From NCBI GenBank assembly GCA_026396995.1, contig JAPLVS010000075.1, positions 1 to 33,787 of the forward strand: a stretch of DNA of 33,787 bases, given 5' to 3'. Of the stretch, positions 1-9,671 are shown piece by piece. Below the pieces are notes generated by a model, which saw nothing but the letters and a program-made list of their open reading frames with translations, searched no databases and was not told the DNA's origin. A program made the translations under genes and the position numbers. This DNA is from Candidatus Iainarchaeum sp. (lineage in GTDB: Archaea > Iainarchaeota > Iainarchaeia > Iainarchaeales > DTGL01). Every line of letters begins with the position of its first letter. Positions within the stretch are counted from its first letter, which is position 1.

Positions 1-67
1 AGGTAATTAATAACCTATTTCCCTGATGATGGCATTTGATATTGCCAAGTTCTTTTTCTGCGATTTT

Positions 68-1867
68 TCATTTGCGCTTTTTCTTCAGCATTTTTTCCAG
101 CATTTCCTTTAGGTTCTCTATTCTCCAGTCTGTCATTATGCGCTCGTTTTCAGTCGGCAGTTTTCCCTTTATGTCTTCGTCCTTAAGGCTCTTCCTGAGC
201 TTTTCAAGCTCTTCCCTGATCAGCCTTTCCTTTTTTGTCTCGGGTTTGGCTTTTTCTTTTGGTTTTGCCTGAATTTCGGCTGTCTTAAGCTGGGGTTTTT
301 CCTGTACTGGTTTTTGCGGCAATTTTGGCTGGGGCTTGGCTTTTTCAGTTGTTTTTTTTGTTTTATTTTTGCCAAAAAAATACAACAACGCTAGGGCAAG
401 GGTGATGAAGAGAAGCGGGATGAGTATTATTGCCATTTGGGCCGGGCTGGGGTTTTCTCTGGTTTGCTGGAATTCTATGGTTTTTTCCCCCGTGTAGCCT
501 GATTGTGTTATTTTTATTGCGAGCGTGTGCTTTCCTTCGTTTATTGGGCTTGTTAGTTCTGTTGTGTAGTTGCCGTTGCCGTCCGTTTGGAATGTCGTGT
601 TTGCTGTTTTTCCGTCAATGGCTGTTTCCGTGCTTAGCAAAGGCCTTTTTATTTGGGTTTGGCCTATGAGGGCTTTGAATGTTATGTATTGTTTTCCGTT
701 TTCGTTTTTGACCGGGTTTTCAGGGAAAACGATTGTGATTTCAACCAGCTTTTTTTCTTTTGTGGTTGGTTGTGTTGTTGGGGTTGTGCTTGGTGTTGGG
801 GTGATTGAGGCTGTCGGCGTGGCGGTTGGGGTTTTGGCTGTTGTGGGGGCAGGAGTGGTTGAAGTTGCCGGCGTCGGCGTTTTTGCAGGCGTTGGTGTTT
901 TTGTTGGGGTGGGGCTTGGTTTTGGGGTTGGTGAAGGGGTCTGAGTGGGCGTTGGAGTTGGGGTAGAGGTCGGTGTTGGAGTCGGAGTGGGAGTTGGCGT
1001 TGGTGTAGGAGTAGGTGTAGGAGTTGGAGTTGCAGTGGGCGTGGGCGCCGGAGTAGGAGTCGGTGTTGGAGTCGGCGTAGGCGTAGGTGTTGGCGTGGGG
1101 GCGGCAAGGGTCTTGAATGAAAGTATCGTGGAATAAACATTCGTTGAAGTGCTGGTTTTTGCCGCGGCCTGGAAATAATATGTTGTGTTCGGCGTCAGCC
1201 CCCCAAGCGCTTGGTTGAATAAGCCCAAAGACGATTTTTCCACTCTTGAAGTGCAACCGCCGCCGGAGCCGTTTTCAAGTGCCATTGTTTTGCCGTAACA
1301 GAACCAGACAAGACAACTGCTTTCTCCGCCCAAATCCTTGAGTTCGCCGTTCAATCTTGCGCTTGTCTGCATCATGCTGTCTGCTGCTTTTGTTTCAACG
1401 CTCGGGCTTGTGGACAGGCTGTAGTCGAACAAATTGATTGTGGTTGCCGAACTGCTGTTGTTGAGAACCCTTAACTGCGACCTTTTCAGCTGTTTTGAAG
1501 TGTCAAGAGAGAAACCATTTGAAATCCCTGGGGCTTGAGCCGGAAGGTTTTCAGTGCTTGAATCAGCATATTCAACCCTAAGGTAGATGCTTTGAGAAGA
1601 ATTGCTTTGCATCCTGACCCTTATTACGTCCACAGTCGCCTGCGTGTTCTCGAAATAAATCCATTCGGAATATGAACTCCCGTCAATGTTGATGGATGCC
1701 GCAGTGCCGGTGTCTCCGTCTATTGCGTATTGCGGGTTTGACCAGTTAGTCCCTGAAGCGCTTGTCGGATAAACAGCGGCGGCTAAAACCTGCGGAACTG
1801 CAAAAAATAATGCCAAAACCACGGCAATTGCCGCCCTTTTTGTGGCCGAAGTTTTATCGCTTATCAC
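68..1867 (-). CDS. Cell-surface type-I membrane protein with discoidin-like N-terminus and Thr-Pro linker
   Basis: The track ORF starts at 1900, but those first codons (ATGTTTAAATATAAA) form a TATA box. A GTG at 1867 lies about 25 nt downstream, as expected for a leaderless start, and gives a clean signal peptide (hydrophobic [18 protein letters not shown]). From the N-terminus: a discoidin/F5-8C-like region ([20 protein letters not shown]); an FN3-like segment containing [13 protein letters not shown]; a roughly 115-residue Thr-Pro linker; an Ig-like domain beginning [10 protein letters not shown]; one transmembrane segment ([19 protein letters not shown]); and a Lys/Pro-rich cytoplasmic tail ending in a predicted coiled coil ([16 protein letters not shown]). 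The stalk, membrane segment and tail match the gene at 3307-5628, so they are paralogues. It is probably displayed on the cell surface for adhesion or ligand binding, which is inference from architecture. No enzyme motif is visible. Confidence 0.8.
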   Translation of the reverse strand: MISDKTSATKRAAIAVVLALFFAVPQVLAAAVYPTSASGTNWSNPQYAIDGDTGTAASINIDGSSYSEWIYFENTQATVDVIRVRMQSNSSQSIYLRVEYADSSTENLPAQAPGISNGFSLDTSKQLKRSQLRVLNNSSSATTINLFDYSLSTSPSVETKAADSMMQTSARLNGELKDLGGESSCLVWFCYGKTMALENGSGGGCTSRVEKSSLGLFNQALGGLTPNTTYYFQAAAKTSTSTNVYSTILSFKTLAAPTPTPTPTPTPTPTPTPAPTPTATPTPTPTPTPTPTPTPTPTPTSTPTPTPTQTPSPTPKPSPTPTKTPTPAKTPTPATSTTPAPTTAKTPTATPTASITPTPSTTPTTQPTTKEKKLVEITIVFPENPVKNENGKQYITFKALIGQTQIKRPLLSTETAIDGKTANTTFQTDGNGNYTTELTSPINEGKHTLAIKITQSGYTGEKTIEFQQTRENPSPAQMAIILIPLLFITLALALLYFFGKNKTKKTTEKAKPQPKLPQKPVQEKPQLKTAEIQAKPKEKAKPETKKERLIREELEKLRKSLKDEDIKGKLPTENERIMTDWRIENLKEMLEKMLKKKRK

Positions 1868-1885
1868 AATATGCAATACTCTGCC

Positions 1886-1897
1886 TTTATATTTAAA
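1886..1897 (-). promoter_or_regulatory. TATA box deciding the GTG start of the 68-1867 gene
   Basis: On the minus strand TTTAAATATAAA is centred about 25 nt upstream of GTG 1867. It lies inside the ORF predicted from ATG 1900, so the longer start is unlikely. Confidence 0.6.
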
Positions 1898-1959
1898 CAT
1901 TTTGAATGGGGGGATGCGAGGGATAGTTATAATAAGTTCAAGGCAATAATCTTTTACTT

Positions 1960-3273
1960 ATGCCGGCGGTCGGAAAGAAAAGGCTTGTTTTTGGTGCCAG
2001 CGGGATGGAGATGCCTTTAAGCACGACAATAATCCTTCTTGTTTTGTTTTCAGTGTCAGCAATAATTTTTGTCTGGGTGGCCGGCGGGTTCAGGGAGGGC
2101 TCTGGCGCATTGGCCGAAAAGGCCATGCCTGAAGAGGCCAAAAACCAAATCGTTGAAATGAAAGCCGAATGCAAGGCCCTCTGCCAAAAGGTTTTGGACA
2201 CAAAATCCATCGATGAACTGAAGGAAAAGGCGAACTATTGCATTAAAGCTTTCGGCGAAGGCGTTGATATTACCGGAAACAGCCTGAAAGTGGATTACGA
2301 CGAAACCTTTCTAGTAGGCACCGGACTGTGCGAAAACCAGTTTTATTGCTGGAACGTAATGGACTGCTTGACGCTCATGGAAGGCGAACCCCAACTTCTG
2401 GACAAAAAGGAGTGCCTGAAGGTCATTTGCAATTACCTTTCAAGCCAGGGAATAACCAGCACAGCAACAGACGAAAAAATCAAGGACTTCATTAGGCCGG
2501 GGGAATGCTATTATGCTGATGCCAAAAACCAGCCCAGGCATTGGTTCACGGAATTGTTCGATTATGACGGCGACGGAAAAGTGGACGAGAGCGAAATATC
2601 CTGCGAGGCAAAACCCACTCCTGTCCCCACACCGGCCCCGACGCCCACCGCAACGCCGACACCCGCGCCCACCCCGACTTCAACCCCGGCCCCAACTCCC
2701 GCGCCCACTCCGACAACTACACCGACCCCGGCCCCAACTCCGGCGCCTACGCCGACTTCAACTCCCCCTCCTGCGCCGACTGCCCCGCCATGGTGCATCG
2801 GAAAGGTCCCTCCGTGCGGCGGCTATGGCGATGTTGAAATAGACAACTGCGTCCAAATGAGGGATGTGACATGGGTGAGTGAATATGTTGGTGGCACAAG
2901 GTCTTTCGATGCAACCCAGAAAAAGAATGCGGACGTTGACGGCTCGGGAAACATAACTATCGTTGATGCCCAAATGATTGAAGCGTATGTCAATGGCCTT
3001 ATCCCAACATTCCTTGTGTGCACCAACAAGTCCTGCATTGAGACAGATGCAGGCGACGACCCAGAGCACCCGGGAACAGCATACGTGAAGGGGCAAATCC
3101 TAACTGATAATTACATGGCTCTCTCGAGCGGAAACAGACTTGAAGAAGTGATTTGCCCTGCAAGCGGAGGATCAACGGCAATCATAATAAGCAAATATTA
3201 TTTGTGCCCCTCTTATTGCTCCGGCGGCACCCTGCAGAACAACGAGAAAGGCTATTACTGCGATTGCCCTTGA
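1960..3273 (+). CDS. Membrane-anchored protein with EF-hand, Thr-Pro linker and dockerin-like module
   Basis: Starts at ATG 1960, about 29 nt after a TATA-like TTATAATAAG, so leaderless translation fits. A short basic N-terminus precedes one hydrophobic segment ([20 protein letters not shown], about residues 20-40), resembling an uncleaved anchor or archaeal pilin-like N-terminus; no textbook class III cleavage motif is seen. A Cys-rich domain follows (residues 60-195), then an EF-hand loop ([12 protein letters not shown], about residue 200), a Thr-Pro/Ala-Pro linker (220-276), and a dockerin-like region (287-347) with calcium loop [12 protein letters not shown] and a degenerate first half. 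A Cys-rich C-terminus ends the protein. It is divergent from the surface-protein gene at 68-1867 and convergent with the one at 3307-5628. A role as a calcium-dependent docking partner on the cell surface is inference; no cohesin domain was recognised in the window. Confidence 0.75.
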   Translation: MPAVGKKRLVFGASGMEMPLSTTIILLVLFSVSAIIFVWVAGGFREGSGALAEKAMPEEAKNQIVEMKAECKALCQKVLDTKSIDELKEKANYCIKAFGEGVDITGNSLKVDYDETFLVGTGLCENQFYCWNVMDCLTLMEGEPQLLDKKECLKVICNYLSSQGITSTATDEKIKDFIRPGECYYADAKNQPRHWFTELFDYDGDGKVDESEISCEAKPTPVPTPAPTPTATPTPAPTPTSTPAPTPAPTPTTTPTPAPTPAPTPTSTPPPAPTAPPWCIGKVPPCGGYGDVEIDNCVQMRDVTWVSEYVGGTRSFDATQKKNADVDGSGNITIVDAQMIEAYVNGLIPTFLVCTNKSCIETDAGDDPEHPGTAYVKGQILTDNYMALSSGNRLEEVICPASGGSTAIIISKYYLCPSYCSGGTLQNNEKGYYCDCP

Positions 3274-3306
3274 CTGGCAATGTGCAATAAAAAGAGGCAG
3301 TTGGCG

Positions 3307-5628
3307 CTAATTTTTTTGTTTTTTTCCTTTTGTGGTTCTGCTTTCCCATTTTTCGGCGCCGCTTGCGATTTTTTTGAGCTCTTCCTTCAAGTGCGCGATT
3401 TTCCTGTCAGTGGAGGTTTCCTCTTCACCGGCAGGCAGTTCGCGCGCCGCTTCCTCAACATCAAGCCTGCTTTTCAGCCTTGAAAGCTCCTCCTTCACTG
3501 TTTTCTCCCTCTCCCTTTCCTCCCAGGATTTTTCCTTTGCAGATGCCTTTGCCGCAGGCTCGCTTTTCGCCTGGGCTTTCTTTCCGGGCAATATTTTTTT
3601 TGCCTCGGACGGCAATACAGCTGGCCTTGCTTTTTTTACCATCTCCTTTTTGGCAGACCTGCCAAAAACATACAAGAGCACTGCCAAAAGCACGAAAAGT
3701 ATTATCGCAAGGGCAGCGATTCCCTGCCAGGAAAACTGCACTGGTTCCGAGTAATCGAAGGATGTTGAGGCCTCGCCCGAATAACCCAGCTCCACGACCT
3801 TTACCGACAGGCTTCTTTTCCCTTCAGATAGCCCGCCGGCAAGCGTGCCTGAATAAAGGCCAGTGTTTTTGTCAAGCGATAAAAGCACCTGTTCCTTTTG
3901 GTTATCGACCGTGACTTCAACCTCCAGTGCTGGTTTTTCCAAAGGCTTTTCCTTTTGGAATGCCTGTACCTTTACCACCGCCTTCCCGTTCTCGTTGGCT
4001 ACAGGCCTTTCTGGAAAGACAATCCTCACTTTGACAGGCTGTTTTTCAGGCTCAGGCACAATAACCTTTTGCAGCGCGCCTTTCTGCGATTCGTTTCCTG
4101 CAAAATCCGTTGCAGTGATTTGGTAGGCATAGGTTTTGCCTTGTTCAATATTTTCATCAGTGAATGAAAGCAGGATTGTTTCTTGGTATTTTGTGTTGTT
4201 CCGGTAAACCGTGTACCAGTGTGTTCCGCTAGTTTTGTCTTCTGCTTTTTTCCAGGTGAGGGTTATTTTTTTGTTTTCGTTTTTTGCTGTGAGTTTTTCA
4301 GGGGTGTTTGGCGCCTGTGTGTCCAGTCCTGCCCATGCTTTTTGGGGCTGTTCCGTTTTCCCTGCGGTGTCTTCTGAGTAGTATGTTATTTGGTGGTTTC
4401 CGTCTTGTTCGATTTTTATTATTGGGCCTTCGGTTGGGTGTTCTTCGTCGATGGTGTGGTGTATTTTGTTGCATGCTGTTCCTACGGATGTGCATTCGAA
4501 TGTTATTTCGAATGGTTTGTTGAACCATTGGTTTGTGTTTGTTGCGGTTGTTTCAAGGTATGATGCGGATGTTGTGAGGGTTTTGTCCTGCCCTTTGGTT
4601 GTGCCTGCAGTGTTTTGTGCGATTGCCCGGTAATGGTATGTGGTGCTTATTGAAAGCCCTGTGATTGTTTGGGCGATTGTTCCTGTTTTGTTTGTTGTTG
4701 TTTTTTGGGTTGTTTTGCCGTATGCGGTTGTTGTTCCATATTCGAACCATGCTGTGCAGTTTGTTCCTCCTGTGCTGGCGAGGTTTGCGTTCAGTATTGC
4801 CTGTGTGGCTTGTGTGCTGGTGGCTTGTCCGGTTGTGATGGCTGGTTTCGAGTAGGCTGGTGTCGGGGTAGGGGCTGTTGCCGGAGTGGGCGTTATTGTC
4901 GGCGTTGGCGTCTGAGAGGGCGTTGGGGTTGCGGTTGGAGTCTGAGTGGGTGTTGTGGTCGGCGTTGGTGAAGGCGTTGCGGTGGGCGTCGGAGTTGCTG
5001 TCGGCGTAGGTGTCGCTGTTGGTGTCGGAGTGGCAGTCGGTGTCGGTGTTGCTGTGGGTGTTGGAGTCGCTGTGGGCGTCGGTGTTGGCGTGGGAGTGGG
5101 TGTTGGTGTGGCGGTGGGTGTCGGGCTTGGCCCTGTTGTCTGGTTTACCTTGAAATCGTAAACGCTGGCTTTCACCGTGTCTGCTGTGCGGTTCCATATG
5201 GTCATCTTGGCTTTTTCTGCAAAAACAGTCTGGCTTAAGTCAAAGTATTTGTCTTGGTTGCAAAAATTGCCGCTGTCGATAGTGTGCCAGTACCCGTTAT
5301 AATATAGGAATATTCCCAGCATTATTTGAGTGCAGGCGCTGGGCGCGTTGGTCCTGATGTAAATAGAATCGGTCTGCTTTAGGTACATGCCGCCAAGGTT
5401 GAATTCCAGGGTTTCACCTAGTTCGGTGCCTCCAGAAGCATATTTGTAGGCGTATGTATTGAAGAATGGGTCTTCATCTATGGCGCTTTCAGGGAATGTC
5501 CACCCGCTTCCTGATGCGCTCAGAGGATGGACATAGGTTGCAAACGCGTTCAGCGGAAAAAGGCAGAATATGCCGAGGACCAGTACTGCAAAAACCAAAT
5601 ATCCCCTTGTCTTAACTGCCCTTATCAT
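3307..5628 (-). CDS. Cell-surface type-I membrane protein, Thr-Pro linker, FN3/Ig-like stalk
   Basis: Signal peptide ([21 protein letters not shown]), then a discoidin-like N-terminal domain ([20 protein letters not shown]) like that of the 68-1867 protein. A Thr-Pro linker covers about residues 166-258. Two FN3-like domains follow ([20 protein letters not shown]; later [15 protein letters not shown], about 446-513), flanking a module with paired cysteines ([14 protein letters not shown]). Then come a juxtamembrane Ig-like domain ([16 protein letters not shown]), one transmembrane segment (about 631-654) and a Lys/Ala/Glu-rich coiled-coil tail ([16 protein letters not shown]). The cysteine module and FN3 closely resemble the 9672-11690 protein, and the tail resembles 68-1867. 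The start ATG has a roughly 20-nt leader after TATA-like TTTAAA at 5679-5684. Likely function is a surface receptor or adhesin, by architecture only. Confidence 0.82.
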   Translation of the reverse strand: MIRAVKTRGYLVFAVLVLGIFCLFPLNAFATYVHPLSASGSGWTFPESAIDEDPFFNTYAYKYASGGTELGETLEFNLGGMYLKQTDSIYIRTNAPSACTQIMLGIFLYYNGYWHTIDSGNFCNQDKYFDLSQTVFAEKAKMTIWNRTADTVKASVYDFKVNQTTGPSPTPTATPTPTPTPTPTPTATPTPTATPTPTATPTPTATPTPTATPTPTATPSPTPTTTPTQTPTATPTPSQTPTPTITPTPATAPTPTPAYSKPAITTGQATSTQATQAILNANLASTGGTNCTAWFEYGTTTAYGKTTQKTTTNKTGTIAQTITGLSISTTYHYRAIAQNTAGTTKGQDKTLTTSASYLETTATNTNQWFNKPFEITFECTSVGTACNKIHHTIDEEHPTEGPIIKIEQDGNHQITYYSEDTAGKTEQPQKAWAGLDTQAPNTPEKLTAKNENKKITLTWKKAEDKTSGTHWYTVYRNNTKYQETILLSFTDENIEQGKTYAYQITATDFAGNESQKGALQKVIVPEPEKQPVKVRIVFPERPVANENGKAVVKVQAFQKEKPLEKPALEVEVTVDNQKEQVLLSLDKNTGLYSGTLAGGLSEGKRSLSVKVVELGYSGEASTSFDYSEPVQFSWQGIAALAIILFVLLAVLLYVFGRSAKKEMVKKARPAVLPSEAKKILPGKKAQAKSEPAAKASAKEKSWEEREREKTVKEELSRLKSRLDVEEAARELPAGEEETSTDRKIAHLKEELKKIASGAEKWESRTTKGKKQKN

Positions 5629-5711
5629 GGTCCCACAGCCGCAAAAGCATTGGCTGCAAAAATAAGGGGATTGGTGTATTTAAACTTTTTTGAAGCGGTT
5701 TTTCCAGAAAA

Positions 5712-8438
5712 TCAGCGCTTTTCCAGGAACGCCTTCAGTTCTGCGGCCTTTTCAACCCTGCCGACAGCCATCCTTTCGCTGCCACCGCCTTTCCCGCCGA
5801 ACTGCGAGAGCAGTTTCTTGAGTTCTTCGCCTGCGTTCTTCCCTGACTGTGGGCCGCACATAACCAGAATTGTTTCGCCTGAACCCAAAATGGCAATCGC
5901 TTTAGGCTGTTTCTGCACAATGCCGTTCCCTGTTTCGATAAGCGTTTTGGAATCCATTCCTTCTTCAAATATTTTTATGGCCTGGCCAGCATCACCAGGC
6001 AGGCCAATACTGGAAGTTCCAGTAACCTCTTTTGTCCTTGTAATTGCGTTCTGAGCGTTCATTTTGGCCAATCTGATTTTGAGCTCTTGGGTTTCTTTCT
6101 TTGAGTCTTTCCATTCGTTGAAGAACCTTTCCGATGTCCTTGGCAGTTCGTGCTCCTGCACTGAAAATACCCTGGCTGAATCCTCAAGCAGTTTTTCTTT
6201 CCTGTGCACTTCTTTCAGTGCCGGTTCGCCGCACGCAAATATGATTCTTTCAACCCCGTCCTGGACTCCCTCACGCTTCAGTATCTTGAAGAAGCCGATT
6301 TCGCCTGTGCTTTTCACGTGTGTGCCGCCGCAGGCCTCGACATCAACTCCAAGGACATTGACAACGCGGAGTGTTTTGCCTGGCACATAGCCTCCCTGGT
6401 ATAAAATGAAACCGTACTTTTTCTCTGCTTCGGAGCGCGGCATTTCTGTGCTTGTGACAGTGATGTTCTGCCTTATGCTCTCATTCACCATATGTTCGAG
6501 CTGCCTGAGCTGTTCTGGAACAAGCCTGCGGTAATGCGTTATGTCCAAATGCGCCTTGTCCATGTCTTTCCTTGCGCCTGCCTGCCAGATATGCGCGCCC
6601 AAAAGGTTCCTTGCGGCGGCATTCAAAAGATGCGTTGCTGTGTGGTGCCTTGCAAGCTGTTTCCTGCGCTTCAAGTCGATTCTTCCCACAACCTTGTAGC
6701 CTTTCCTGAAAGCATCAGGGTTTTTCACGTAGTGGAATATGATTCCCTCGTGCTTTTCCACGTCCTCGACTTCAATATCGTTCAATGTGCCGGTGTCTGA
6801 TGCCTGGCCTCCTGTGCCCGGATAGAACAAAGTGCGGTCTAAGATTACGGCATCTTCCTCTATGCCAAGCACTTTTGCATTGAATTCCTCGATTTCTTCT
6901 TCAAGGTAGAACAATTCCCTGGTCTTATCGTATTTTTCAAGGCCTGCCATTTTCGGCTGTTCTGTTATTCCAACCTCGTTTTTCTTCACAATCAATTGGT
7001 AAAAGTTTTCAGGGATTTTTATTTGCACGCCTTTTTTCAATGCCTCCTCTTCAACTAACTCGACAGGAACGCCGTCGCTTTCGTAAAGCCTCACCAGTTC
7101 GCTCTCAGAGATTCCTTTCCCTTTGCCCGCGCTTTCAAGGAGGGCTGCGATTTTTTTCGAGGCATTCGCCCTTGCATCGCTCTCCTTTTTGCGCTCTTCA
7201 ACTATAACTTCGCCTGCAGGGAAAACCGCTTTTTCCAAGGACTCGAAGCCCTTGAGAGATTCCGCGTGGTCCCTCAGGATTTCATCATAGCGCAAATTAA
7301 GGCTGAATTCGCGGTCAAGCGCGAAAACCCTGCGCAAAACCATCCTGAGGTTATAACCTCCGCCTGAATTGCTCGGCAGCATGCCGTCGCTTGTAGTGTA
7401 AAGGATTGTTTTAAGGTGGTCGGCGCAAGCGTAAATCGCCTGCACTGGCCTTATTTTTTTCGCGAAGTCCACTTCGCTCAAGCCAAGTTTTTTCAGGATT
7501 GCCTTTTTTTTCTCGGCAACTTCCAATCCTTCTATGTCAAGGCCGCCGCTGAGCCTCGCGTATTCAGTGAAAAGTTTTTTGTCGTATGAAAGGCCGGCAT
7601 TCTTGAACATCCCTTTTAATACCTTGTCGAAGACCACGTCATAGCTTGTGGGAGTGCCGTTCGTGTACCAGGCCAGCCTCTCAAGGCCTGCGCCCATGTC
7701 TATAACCTTTGTTTTCAATTCCTCCGATTTCCCGTTGCCCAAGTCCTTGTACTGCATGAAAACGCAGTTGCCCAATTCCACGCCCTGCGCGCAGTATTCG
7801 ATGCAAGGCCCGAATGTGCCTCCGCCTGCCCACACATCTTCCTGGAAACACAGGTCTTCCTCTTTGACACCGATAATTTTTGTAAGGTAATTGAAATCGT
7901 TCGTCAATGCCTCGTCCTTCCAGTAAAACAGCCCTGTTTTTTTGGAATTGAATGCGTGCTGGCCGAACATTATGAAGGAAGAATAGTGCTGGCCTGTCAC
8001 GCCCACATTCTCCAAGTCATTGAAGCGCAGGCTTGCCTGCGGCACAATCAAAGGGTTTGCAGGCGGCTCTATCTCACCGCTCACCACATAAGGCTGGAAA
8101 TCGATGATGGATGCATTTGTGAAGTAAAGGTCATCCCTCCAGCGCGCCACAACAGGATACCTTGGAATGCTTTTATGGCCCCTTTTCACAAAATATTTTT
8201 CTATTTCGCGCCATGTTTCAATATAACCGAGCTTTTTGCCTGGCTTTCCTATGAAACCAAAGCCCCCGCAGGAAGAATCAGCGCAGGTTTTCCTTTTTTC
8301 ATCCAATGTCCAGAAATTGCGCCCGCATTTTTCGCATTTTTTGCGCATGAACCCTTTTTTCACGAGGAAGTCCACATTATAGTGCTTTTTCCATTCCTGT
8401 GCGAATTTTTGCCTCAAATCCTGCTTTGAAACGCCCAT
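5712..8438 (-). CDS. alaS: Alanyl-tRNA synthetase, archaeal type
   Basis: Charges tRNA-Ala with alanine and hydrolyses mischarged Ser/Gly-tRNA through its editing domain. An N-terminal zinc-ribbon-like module (CEKCGRNFW, then two more cysteines in CADSSCGG) is typical of archaeal AlaRS. The class II catalytic core follows (RWRDDLYFTNASIIDFQPYV; VIDMGAGLERLAWYTNGT). The editing domain carries HHTATHLL (about residue 607) and CGGTHV (about 712), which together supply the metal-binding His/Cys residues. A C-terminal DHHA1-like domain ends with GGKGGGSERMAVG. The track ORF begins nine codons upstream at 8465, but those codons (MPSYIVVVF) look like leader. ATG 8438 (MGVSKQDLRQKF) fits the family start, with AT-rich TATA-like sequence at 8463-8476. 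Length of 908 residues is normal for archaea. The same window encodes its substrate tRNA-Ala. Confidence 0.97.
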   Translation of the reverse strand: MGVSKQDLRQKFAQEWKKHYNVDFLVKKGFMRKKCEKCGRNFWTLDEKRKTCADSSCGGFGFIGKPGKKLGYIETWREIEKYFVKRGHKSIPRYPVVARWRDDLYFTNASIIDFQPYVVSGEIEPPANPLIVPQASLRFNDLENVGVTGQHYSSFIMFGQHAFNSKKTGLFYWKDEALTNDFNYLTKIIGVKEEDLCFQEDVWAGGGTFGPCIEYCAQGVELGNCVFMQYKDLGNGKSEELKTKVIDMGAGLERLAWYTNGTPTSYDVVFDKVLKGMFKNAGLSYDKKLFTEYARLSGGLDIEGLEVAEKKKAILKKLGLSEVDFAKKIRPVQAIYACADHLKTILYTTSDGMLPSNSGGGYNLRMVLRRVFALDREFSLNLRYDEILRDHAESLKGFESLEKAVFPAGEVIVEERKKESDARANASKKIAALLESAGKGKGISESELVRLYESDGVPVELVEEEALKKGVQIKIPENFYQLIVKKNEVGITEQPKMAGLEKYDKTRELFYLEEEIEEFNAKVLGIEEDAVILDRTLFYPGTGGQASDTGTLNDIEVEDVEKHEGIIFHYVKNPDAFRKGYKVVGRIDLKRRKQLARHHTATHLLNAAARNLLGAHIWQAGARKDMDKAHLDITHYRRLVPEQLRQLEHMVNESIRQNITVTSTEMPRSEAEKKYGFILYQGGYVPGKTLRVVNVLGVDVEACGGTHVKSTGEIGFFKILKREGVQDGVERIIFACGEPALKEVHRKEKLLEDSARVFSVQEHELPRTSERFFNEWKDSKKETQELKIRLAKMNAQNAITRTKEVTGTSSIGLPGDAGQAIKIFEEGMDSKTLIETGNGIVQKQPKAIAILGSGETILVMCGPQSGKNAGEELKKLLSQFGGKGGGSERMAVGRVEKAAELKAFLEKR

Positions 8439-8507
8439 AAAAACCACAACAATATAGGAAGGCAAATAATTAAAGGATTGCCTTTAAAATCAGGGAAAGA
8501 AAAAGCA

Positions 8508-8782
8508 GGGCAGTGGAGAGTAAGCCGCCTTCTGTTTGCCGCCGCGCGAGCGCGGCGGTTGCCGGCATTCGTCTGAGCGCCTTTTGGGGCTTGCACCCAA
8601 CCTGCCGCCGTTTCATTCCATTGCACGTATCTCAATTTCAATCATTGTTACCGTGCACGGATGCGTTTCTGTTCGGCAGGGCACCTTTTCAGGCGCACGC
8701 TTTTCACGTTTTCATTGCGGGTGGGCGGACTTTCCTCGGTTCAAACTCACTTGAGGAACCGTTAGCCAGCCTTCCACTACCC
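8508..8782 (-). ncRNA. rnpB: RNase P RNA (archaeal)
   Basis: The catalytic RNA of RNase P, which removes tRNA 5' leaders. On the minus strand the conserved 5' element GAGGAAAGTCC lies near 8737 and the conserved 3' element ACAGAAGGCGGCTTAC near 8523; these are the two halves of the P4/core region. The ends pair as helix P1: GGGTAGTGGA at the 5' end with TCCACTGCCC at the 3' end (ten pairs including one G-U). That sets the gene at about 275 nt, compact for an archaeal molecule. A GC-rich hairpin (GCCGCCGCGCGAGCGCGGCGG in plus sense) sits near 8540. A TATA box lies 28 nt upstream. It lies between alaS and a toxin-antitoxin pair; the ORFs called across it are shadows. Confidence 0.95.
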
Positions 8783-8805
8783 TATAATAATTATGGCTTG
8801 TTATG

Positions 8806-8814
8806 TTTAAAAAG
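8806..8814 (-). promoter_or_regulatory. TATA box of RNase P RNA
   Basis: Minus-strand CTTTTTAAA is centred 28 nt upstream of the P1-defined 5' end at 8782, the expected archaeal spacing. Confidence 0.65.
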
Positions 8815-8824
8815 CTTGTTTTTT

Positions 8825-9319
8825 TTATCCGATTAGCGCATTGAGTTCTTTTTCCGCTTCCTGCAGGTCCTGTGATTTGACTGTCGCCAGGAATTGTTTT
8901 GGGGCCAGCGCTTTAATTTCCCGTATGCTTTCAAAGTCTTTAAGGTTCCTTGTAATTATGGTGTTTGTTTTCTTTTTGGCGCAGGCCAGTTGGTAGGCAT
9001 CCTCGTAATGCAGCCTTTCATCTTTCAGGCATTCGAGGAATTCCTCTTTTGCCAGGCTTATTGAGTGCCATTCTCCTTTGAATATTGCCTTCAAGGCATT
9101 CCGGGCGGCATCTTCGGGTTTTTCTACCCCGCGTCTCTCGAGCTTGTATGCAAGATAGTTGCCGGCGGAGAAGAAGGTTGCTTCGCTGATGCAGGCATCG
9201 ATTTTGTTTTGGCCGGCTAGCACTACAATCAAAGCCGAGTTCTTGTACTCTGCCTGGCTTTCCCTGAAATAAACCAGCCTTATAAAGTCGAAAATTATGT
9301 TTTTGTCAACGAAATACAT
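8825..9319 (-). CDS. PIN-domain ribonuclease toxin (VapC-like)
   Basis: A 164-residue PIN-fold protein. The expected acidic residues are visible: Asp in the first strand (MYFVDKNIIFD), Glu in ACISEATF, Asp in HYEDAYQLACA and Asp in IITRNLKDFESI. PIN toxins are Mg-dependent ribonucleases that usually cut tRNA or rRNA. Its ATG immediately follows the TGA of the ribbon-helix-helix gene (TGAATG), so the pair is co-transcribed and probably translationally coupled. The first-strand DKN instead of the common DTN/DSN is a small deviation. Confidence in the fold is high; the RNA target is unknown. Confidence 0.85.
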   Translation of the reverse strand: MYFVDKNIIFDFIRLVYFRESQAEYKNSALIVVLAGQNKIDACISEATFFSAGNYLAYKLERRGVEKPEDAARNALKAIFKGEWHSISLAKEEFLECLKDERLHYEDAYQLACAKKKTNTIITRNLKDFESIREIKALAPKQFLATVKSQDLQEAEKELNALIG

Positions 9320-9550
9320 TCACAACAAGCCCTTTGATTTCAAGTATTTTACCTGTTCGCGGGCTTTTTTTTCCTCGGATTCGGCTTCCCATTGCCTGAA
9401 ATTCTGCAGTTCCTGCGCTTCGGGTGAGATCATTTTTTCCCTGAACAATTCCCTGACTATTTCGCTGCGGCTCTTGTACATCCCGCTGCGCATGCGGTTT
9501 TCAATCCACTGCATCATGTCAGTTGTTATGTCTGCACTCAAAGTAACCAC
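9320..9550 (-). CDS. Ribbon-helix-helix antitoxin
   Basis: A 76-residue protein with an N-terminal RHH DNA-binding domain (MVTLSADITTDMMQWIENRM, then YKSRSEIVRELFREKM) and a charged C-terminal arm (EAESEEKKAREQVKYL) that would wrap the PIN toxin. It begins at GTG 9550, preceded by a strong Shine-Dalgarno GGTGATC that matches the 16S 3' end exactly. It is the first gene of a two-gene operon with the PIN toxin. RHH antitoxins normally repress their own promoter, and a perfect palindrome lies between the TATA box and the start. Confidence 0.88.
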   Translation of the reverse strand: MVTLSADITTDMMQWIENRMRSGMYKSRSEIVRELFREKMISPEAQELQNFRQWEAESEEKKAREQVKYLKSKGLL

Positions 9551-9551
9551 C

Positions 9552-9591
9552 AGATCACCAGTAGTATACTATAGCCCGCAATATATTTAAG
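9552..9591 (-). promoter_or_regulatory. Toxin-antitoxin promoter, operator palindrome and Shine-Dalgarno
   Basis: On the minus strand the TATA element CTTAAATATATTG (9579-9591) is followed by the perfect 10-bp palindrome TAGTATACTA (9562-9571) at the expected transcription start, then by GGTGATC (9552-9558) before GTG. The palindrome is a plausible autorepression site for the RHH antitoxin (inference). Confidence 0.6.
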
Positions 9592-9632
9592 CCTTGCCCT
9601 TGACAGCATAATATTACTAAACTTTGAAGTTG

Positions 9633-9670
9633 TTTTAAAACTCGCCAGGGCAGGCTTCCCCTGAATTCCC
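9633..9670. repeat. Degenerate 3'-end element, copy A
   Basis: In plus sense TTTTAAAACTCGCCAGGGCA continues with GGCTTCCCCTGAATTCC. It aligns with copies B, C and D, and lies just past the stop codon of the minus-strand gene at 9672. Confidence 0.5.
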
Positions 9671-9671
9671 C

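Noticed and set aside
24-67. Possible C/D-box small RNA (TGATGAT near 24-30)
   Set aside because: No matching D box CTGA or terminal stem nearby.
945-1136. Val-Gly repeat ORFs (also 2562-2798 minus, 4946-5161 plus, 10780-11238 plus)
   Set aside because: Antisense readings of the Thr-Pro linker arrays in the real surface-protein genes.
4855-5130. Possible CRISPR-like tandem repeats
   Set aside because: Hexanucleotide coding repeats with no spacers; no cas genes in the window.
5612-5650. 12-codon upstream ORF ([12 protein letters not shown]) ahead of the 3307-5628 gene
   Set aside because: An ATG about 31 nt from the TATA box overlaps the main start, but such a short frame arises readily by chance.
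8513-8836. ORFs 8513-8836 and 8536-8754 plus, 8414-8641 minus
   Set aside because: They overlap the RNase P RNA, whose conserved core explains the sequence.
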